From: Epiperipatus broadwayi
Lineage: Eukaryota > Onychophora > Udeonychophora > Euonychophora > Peripatidae
Direction: 5' to 3'
Length of the DNA stretch: 64,000 nucleotides
Assembly: GCA_028023455.1 (NCBI GenBank)
Contig: JAQFVV010012402.1
Coordinates: forward strand, 12,072,292 to 12,136,291
Below are positions 58,201-64,000 of the stretch, in pieces. The notes beneath the pieces were generated by a model. The model searched no databases and was not told the DNA's origin. It saw only the letters and a list, made by a program, of their open reading frames with translations. The number at the start of each line of letters is the position of its first letter. Position 1 is the first letter of the stretch. A program made the translations under genes and the position numbers.

Positions 58201-60056
58201 CTAGCATACTAAACATTGGAAATTAAGCAAGGTATAAAAGCAAACCCAGTTTATTTCCATCGTCTTTTGTTATTTTTCAAATGATACAATAACTGCACAA
58301 AGCCAACCTTTAAAGATCAAATGTTTGAATCCAAGAGAAGATGGACATTGTTTGAATATTCCAGATTATTCATATAATTTTTATAGCGCAAGATTATAAG
58401 AAACTATAATCAGCATTTAAACAAAGAAAAGTTTGATAAATTCATTCGGTTTGACAAAAAACTGATTTTAAACTGATATTTAAAAATAAAAACTGTGCTA
58501 TTATTCAAACATGGGGGAAAAAAAATAAAACATCGCCAGCATATATATAAATGATGAAGTAATTTTTTTATATATATATAAGTCATTAAATGCCAAATAG
58601 AAAATTAAGAAAAAATAAATCTATTATGAACTGCTGTACAATGTATTCTGGCTAAATTAACATTGCCATAGGACTGGAGTGTTACAGTCCTACCATAGAA
58701 GTGTGATGATTTAATCTGCTTGCCTATATAATGCCTAAAGAAATGTCAAAAGTCCTACAATAAATGTCTAAATGGATCAAGAAGGAAAGCAACTGCAGAA
58801 AATGGAAACAGCATTTCAAGCACATTACTGAGGAATTCTAGTGAATGATGAATGACTTACTGAGGAAGGATGATCCAAAGAGAGATAGACTTCTTCCTTA
58901 AAAACACTATTGCCAAATTCATGGATATTAACCAAGATGAACTAATGAACATTTTGGTTTATTATGTATTTTTTTGTATATGTTTTTAAAAATTCTAATT
59001 TTGTTTTATCTCCATACTTGGAACCTTAAATGTGTCTATAACTTGGAAGAGTCCATTATGATTGAAAGCAACAAAATGAAGGACAGCCTTCCCTCTGTAG
59101 TCACCTGACATTTAATCATCATCACTATGATATGGAATGAGGTAAGATTTTTTGATACTATTCCATATTAAGCTCTACAGGACAGTGTTTGTGTTATTTT
59201 TTTTTATTGTTAATTAACAATTGCTTACTTTTATTTTTCAGTATAAATGAAATCTTGTGGATTTTCTTTTTTTATCATTTTAGGGATTTGTACATAGGTA
59301 GGGGGGTCCCAATGAAATTGGAACATCAATAACTGGAATTGGACAATGAAGCTATTATGGATATACTTATATAATATAAATTAGTTAGCTTTGTGGTCAA
59401 TTTAATAAAATGTTTTTTTTATTTTGCTTTGTAAATAATTTGTGCCTTGGTATGTACTCCTACCATGGGAAAGGGTTTGGCATAATGAACACATTTAATT
59501 GTTAATACGGTAGAAATACATTCTTGACACACACAATTATATCTTTTATCATGTTAAGAAGTTTTGAATTGGTCTCTAGTTTATTAATACCATTTATACA
59601 TTTATCAACTTATAAATGGATATATACACATACACACATATTTCATTCTTATATAATAATACAGTAACATGATTGGATAGGTCTTTAATTCAATTGGAAC
59701 CTGTATAGAACTGCGGTAGTTGCTATCTAATCTAAATTTACCCCTGAAGAGAGCCAAAGGCAGATTTTTCCCATGAGTTCAAATACTGAGGCATAATGGA
59801 ATCTGAAAAAGGAATGAGGTATTGATGAACTAGCCCAAATTGTATCTAGATTTAATGTGTAAACTTAGAGCTAGCCCATTGAATGTAGATACAATAATAG
59901 GTTAGGTACTTCATTGAGTCATTTACAGCATCTTATCAGAAAGAACCCCGGGTCACCCATAGTGAGATGCATTTCACCTCTTCTGGTGGAAAACCCAGAC
60001 TGTTGCACTAGGTAAATGTAAAAACATGGTCTTTTAAAAAAAAACTTCTTTAAACT
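55284..60056. other. No gene recognised
   Basis: Mostly AT-rich. The minus strand of 56480-57120 has gene-like pieces in several frames (LWTPRVLVYAYFCAK, KILERFNETIAAELFN) that may be an old coding fragment. A (TA)13 run is at 57961-57986. TAGGACTG / CAGTCCTA forms an 8-bp hairpin near 58668-58691. Nothing else is assignable. Confidence 0.4.
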
Positions 60057-60059
60057 GGT

Positions 60060-60107
60060 CTTTGATGAAAAATTCTTCAAGTTTTCTTTGATGAAAAGTT
60101 CTTCAAG
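60060..60107. repeat. 26-bp tandem repeat, two units
   Basis: CTTTGATGAAAAATTCTTCA and CTTTGATGAAAAGTTCTTCA begin at 60060 and 60086. Confidence 0.8.
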
Positions 60108-60195
60108 CTTATTAACAAGCCACCAAGTTTTAAGGAGTTCATTAATCATTTGACTGTTCCTGCCATCTTAAATGAATTCAGCCTGCTGACCTGTT

Positions 60196-60465
60196 GTGTC
60201 TTCATTTAAAAATAAGCTCCCTAGTCAATTAGGCTACCCTCACTCATGCTATTCCAAAAAACCCGCCTGTCTACAGAATTATGTATTCATATCCAAGAAA
60301 AGTGCCATCCAGGATCAAATGAAGATGAATTGCATTGTGAAAACTATTCCTCATCATACCTGTATATGGCTCTACATATCTTGCCATGTTTTAAATTCCT
60401 TTGTGAAGGTAATTGCAGAAATATTGAACTTTCCTTATGAGATCTCTGCAATCCTATACCAGTGA
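60196..60465 (+). CDS. Overlapping unassigned frames, Cys-rich in one
   Basis: One frame runs 89 codons from 60196. A second (60246-60440) has a run of Cys at loose spacing (LCIHIQEKCHPG, DELHCEN, LPCFKFLCEGNCR). Composition here is less AT-rich than the flanks. The second might be a piece of a small Cys-rich protein, but there is no signal peptide, and neither frame has a recognised family. I would not annotate a gene without transcript support. Confidence 0.15.
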   Translation: MSSFKNKLPSQLGYPHSCYSKKPACLQNYVFISKKSAIQDQMKMNCIVKTIPHHTCIWLYISCHVLNSFVKVIAEILNFPYEISAILYQ

Positions 60466-61309
60466 AGCAGCTTATATGCATTTGATGTTTCCCTTTTGTT
60501 TGAATTATTATTTTTGTTATATATTTTTTAATAATGTTTTACTAACCTGTGTTAAGAATGATCAAATGTATGCTATATGCAGTCATTCTTAAGTCATATA
60601 TATGTAATAGACTTAGATATTGAGCAGTCACGAAAGACCCTTTTATAAAAATATTTTTTGTTTCTTAAATTCCAGCAATCATCCCCCCGCCCTAAAAATA
60701 AAAGTAATTAACCAAAAGTGCAACATCACTTTAATCCCTCTTCCTCATTTGGCTCAATGATTTTGTTTTTCTAAAATATAATCAGTCATGGGTTTCAATT
60801 GCAATTATTGAGATTATCAAACCAGGGTTTTTTATAAACAAATATAAAAATAAGTTGAATTAGTTTTTAAAAAAATGTTAAAAATAAGGTTAATTTATAT
60901 TATTTTTGAAGGGACAAATATATATGTTGTTTAATTTATATTAGCCTCCTAATTGTTTTATTATAATTATATATCTAAATAACAGACTTATCAGGCTACC
61001 ATATAGATATTTCTTAAAATGTGTAAGTATGATCTCTAGGAAGGACCATCAATTAAGCAGTGATTATTCAATCTTTTATTGTTTTTTTTTAGCATTTATA
61101 TTGGATGAACCATTTAGACCTTAATTTAGCCAAATAAATTAATAAAAGATTTATTATTCAAACTTATAATGTGGTTACTCATGCTTTTGTTTCCTTTTAA
61201 TTTCCAGGTTTTAATAATTAAGAATTATTTATTGTTCTTTTTTTTTTTAAATAAATTGCATTACTGGGTTATTTATATATTGTGATTAATTCATATTATT
61301 GTTCCTCAA

Positions 61310-61740
61310 ACAGATGATCATTCCTGCTTTGTGGAAATGGATTGGTCGAGTGTTGTCTAGATATGATCATGCCAATGTGGACATATTTCATATTTGGATA
61401 ATCTTGGCTATCATTAATATTATTATCAATGCAGATGAATTTCCTGCTTGTTAGTAATAAATCTGTTACTGATTATAGGAACAGACATTTGTTCTTGTTT
61501 TATATGACCCTTGGATCCAATGAAATTCTTGGGTTTGGCTTTACCAAGGAGGGCATACCCATCTCTGTTTTATTATCAGTTATAATTCCATTTATGCATA
61601 ACCTAGCACTGTTTAATGTATTTTTAAAGCCTGATATTACAATCATGTATTCAGATATAATTTTAAGTCCAGGGTGGTCATTTATTAATAATTGCAATTT
61701 TTTAATAGTTAAACAAAAACCCCTATTTTAACTCTACTTG
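61310..61740. other. Gene-like stretch open on both strands
   Basis: A 100-codon plus frame (61429-61731) and a 65-codon minus frame (61697-61500) overlap. The plus product is hydrophobic with STOP-free segments such as FGFTKEGIPISVLLSVIIPF. The minus product is less hydrophobic (HPGLKIISEYMIVISGFK, PSLVKPNPRISLDP). I cannot say which, if either, was coding. It could be a fragment of an unrecognised repeat. Confidence 0.2.
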
Positions 61741-62937
61741 ATTATTCATTAATTAATCGAATATCCACCCTGGAGATTATTAAGACATGTATTGTATTAA
61801 GTTAGCAATAATTAAGCTGTTTGGTCACTATTTTTTTTAACCTATGAGAAATGTAACATAATTATAGGTTTAAATCTAGTCATATGAACTTTATTCTGTT
61901 TTTTCTTTTATTGTTACTAATAAATTTATCTATACTTATTACCTCTCACAACTAGCACTTTTTACTTTTAAAACTTTTTTGTATCTCCCTGACCTTCATG
62001 GAAAATAAGAAAAAAAAAGCATATATGCTAACATCACATGGAAATTGTCTGTGGTAATGCTTACATCAATATTACACATATTAATGATCAATTGTTTGGT
62101 TCTTAAGATTAGTTTTGCTAATTGTATATATCTGATTGTTACAATATATATGAATAACTTGAATAAATATATAGTAATGAATCCTTGGTAACTGTAACAT
62201 TTTTAAAACTATTACTTGTTATGAAAATTATATATGACTTCAAACTTATATAGCTAGTGTTTCTGATAAGTGTATAAATATAGATAAATATTTTACTGAT
62301 TTATATTCCATAAATAATTAATTTGTTTATATAAAGCATATCATAAAGATTTTGGAATTTAGTTCAATTAAAATGACTCTAGTGTGGCCTGCAAAGCTAA
62401 TAGGGTAATGAGACATTTATTTGCAGTGATCATTATTTCTGTATATATATATTGTACAGAACAAATATGCAAAATAATTGATTTACCAAATATTACTAGA
62501 TAAATAACCCCTGAGGTTTGGACTCTAATTTTGAAACAATATAAATTAGCTATATAATTAAATTAATGATTTTCTTATACCTTGAGACATGAAATTTTAT
62601 TAACCTTTTCCTTGAAAAAAATTTTTTTCTTAATTTTCATTGGCCAAGTGAATTAAAGTTTTACAACTTTTGATTGGTCAATTAACAAACTCAGCTGTAA
62701 AAATATATTAATCTTTTAATATTATATTCATTTTAGTTTCATTTGTAAAAAGTATATTAATAATTTGTCAGATTATGAAAGTGAACCAGATTTTTTTCAA
62801 AAATAAATTTCTATTTATAATTATAAAAATATTTTATAGCAGAGAACCTAAAAAAAACATTCCTAACCTATCAGAAAATGTTGACTATGTCACTGATTTT
62901 CTTTCTCAATTTACGTTGCTGTAAAAGTAAAGAATTT
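61741..62937. other. No gene recognised
   Basis: AT-rich, with no structure I can name. Confidence 0.45.
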
Positions 62938-63190
62938 TTTACTAAAATCTTACTATTTTCCTAAAATAATTTACATTTTCAGCATATTTCACCAAAATGC
63001 ATTATAATATGTAAATAAATGCCAGAAAAATATTCTAAATTATTCATTTCTGTTTGAAAATGAAATAAAGAGCTTGGAACAATGAAAATTTTTATTAAAA
63101 TCTCACTATTTTTTTTAAAATAACTATATTTTGAGCATATTTTATCAAAATAATTCATAATATTTATGAAAAATAATAAAAAATAATTCT
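62938..63190. repeat. Diverged ~153-bp tandem duplication
   Basis: ACTAAAATCTTACTATTTTCC with AGCATATTTCACCAAAAT near 62941-62998 recurs as ATTAAAATCTCACTATTTTTT with AGCATATTTTATCAAAAT near 63093-63152. Divergence is moderate. Confidence 0.6.
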
Positions 63191-64000
63191 AAGACATTAA
63201 TGGTGAAAATTATTGACAGGCGGTCTCCTTTGTCCTATATGAGCAGTAACCAATCAGAATCTAGGAAAGCATGCCTTCTTCCATTGTTGAACCACCAATG
63301 TCTATTTTATTGATTTTTTACTTGCAAAACAATTCTAAAGAGAGCAGCATCTTATGGTACTTTTTATAAGCTTTAAAACAAGCATAAAAATAGTACTGTA
63401 GCTCAAAAATTGACTGTTTCCAATCGACTTGAAGCTGTGAACATCGATCCATGGATGTTTCTCAAGAGGGGTTAATATGAAATATTAATAAGTAATAATT
63501 AAAGAATGTAAATTATAGAAATACAAATAATATTGACCACATATTTATCATTTTATAATAAATATAGTAATCTAATCAATTAGTGTTTATTAAGACATTA
63601 CTGTAACTTTCTTAATTATTTATTTATTGTAACCAAATGATGAAACTAGTAAAATAATATAATAAATTATTATAATATATAAATGTTATATATTTTGGCT
63701 AGCTGAATATTTAATATAAAGATAAGATTTTGTAGAGATTTTCCAAGTTGATATTAAAGTATGAAATAATCAATAAACTATAAATAATGATGAGATTCAA
63801 ATTTAATTGATAAAATATAATTTATTAATAAAAATATATATAATAGATAAATAATATATATATAAGTTGAATGATTAAAATATTGGATTATGAGTTAATT
63901 ATAAATAGTATAAAGATATGTGTTGTCTAAATTTCTAATTTATGCATCTATTAAATGATGGAAAGAACAATACACTAATAGACCAGAAAGAAAATATTTT
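63191..64000. other. No gene recognised
   Basis: A less AT-rich patch at 63215-63300 includes an ACCAATCAG box, but no promoter or gene follows. The rest is nearly pure A/T. Confidence 0.4.

Noticed and set aside
1-64000. CRISPR arrays, bacterial operons, rRNA genes
   Set aside because: No regularly spaced repeats, no Shine-Dalgarno-led gene clusters and no conserved rRNA sequence. The content is that of an animal nuclear genome.

Overview
This is a very AT-rich window with no host gene I can identify. It carries many decayed transposable elements, microsatellites and spliceosomal-type splice sites, so it is animal nuclear DNA, most likely an invertebrate. The mix of Penelope-like elements (PLEs) with GIY-YIG domains, a CR1-like LINE whose ORF1 has PHD-finger and esterase remnants, RTE-type LINE, a Ty3/gypsy element and tRNA-headed SINEs would fit a mollusc, but I cannot name the species from sequence alone.

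Layout. 0-5.5 kb: a 135-bp-arm hairpin, a retroposed tRNA-Gly pseudogene with a 13-bp target duplication, a PLE-like N-terminal remnant, and a head-to-head SINE pair, one member split by a 363-bp insertion. 5.9-7.8 kb: a LINE C-terminal fragment, an unexplained 122-codon ORF and a 182-bp tandem duplication. 9.25-10.95 kb: an inverted pair of PLE 3' portions, one arm carrying a near-identical 216-bp tandem duplication. 11.7-14.7 kb: another PLE GIY-YIG remnant and an RTE-type LINE remnant. 16.6-24.26 kb: two CR1-like LINE copies head to head, with a 100-bp fold-back MITE at the junction. 24.3-24.9 kb: an almost perfect palindrome of two PLE 3' ends. 26.5-29.0 kb: a fold-back element, then a PLE reverse-transcriptase pair head to head, then a SINE. 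30.6-32.0 kb: a small TIR element and more SINE pieces. 36.4 kb: a full 341-bp fold-back MITE, with a decayed relative at 52.9 kb. 43.8-48.4 kb: a minus-strand Ty3/gypsy retrotransposon with one 479-bp LTR and one cut-down LTR. 50.7-52.1 kb: exon-like sequence with good splice signals. 54.35-54.85 kb: a direct-repeat pair with a TATA-like box. The rest is AT-rich sequence with no recognisable content.

The most notable pattern is architectural. Six times between 4.5 and 31.1 kb, two copies of the same retroelement family lie head to head, truncated 5' ends facing each other and 3' ends outward, with overlapping element segments. This affects three unrelated classes (PLE, CR1-like LINE, SINE), and the pairs differ widely in arm divergence. 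That points to repeated formation rather than one event. None of the elements looks coding-competent: every long frame has stops, frameshifts, deletions or lost catalytic residues.
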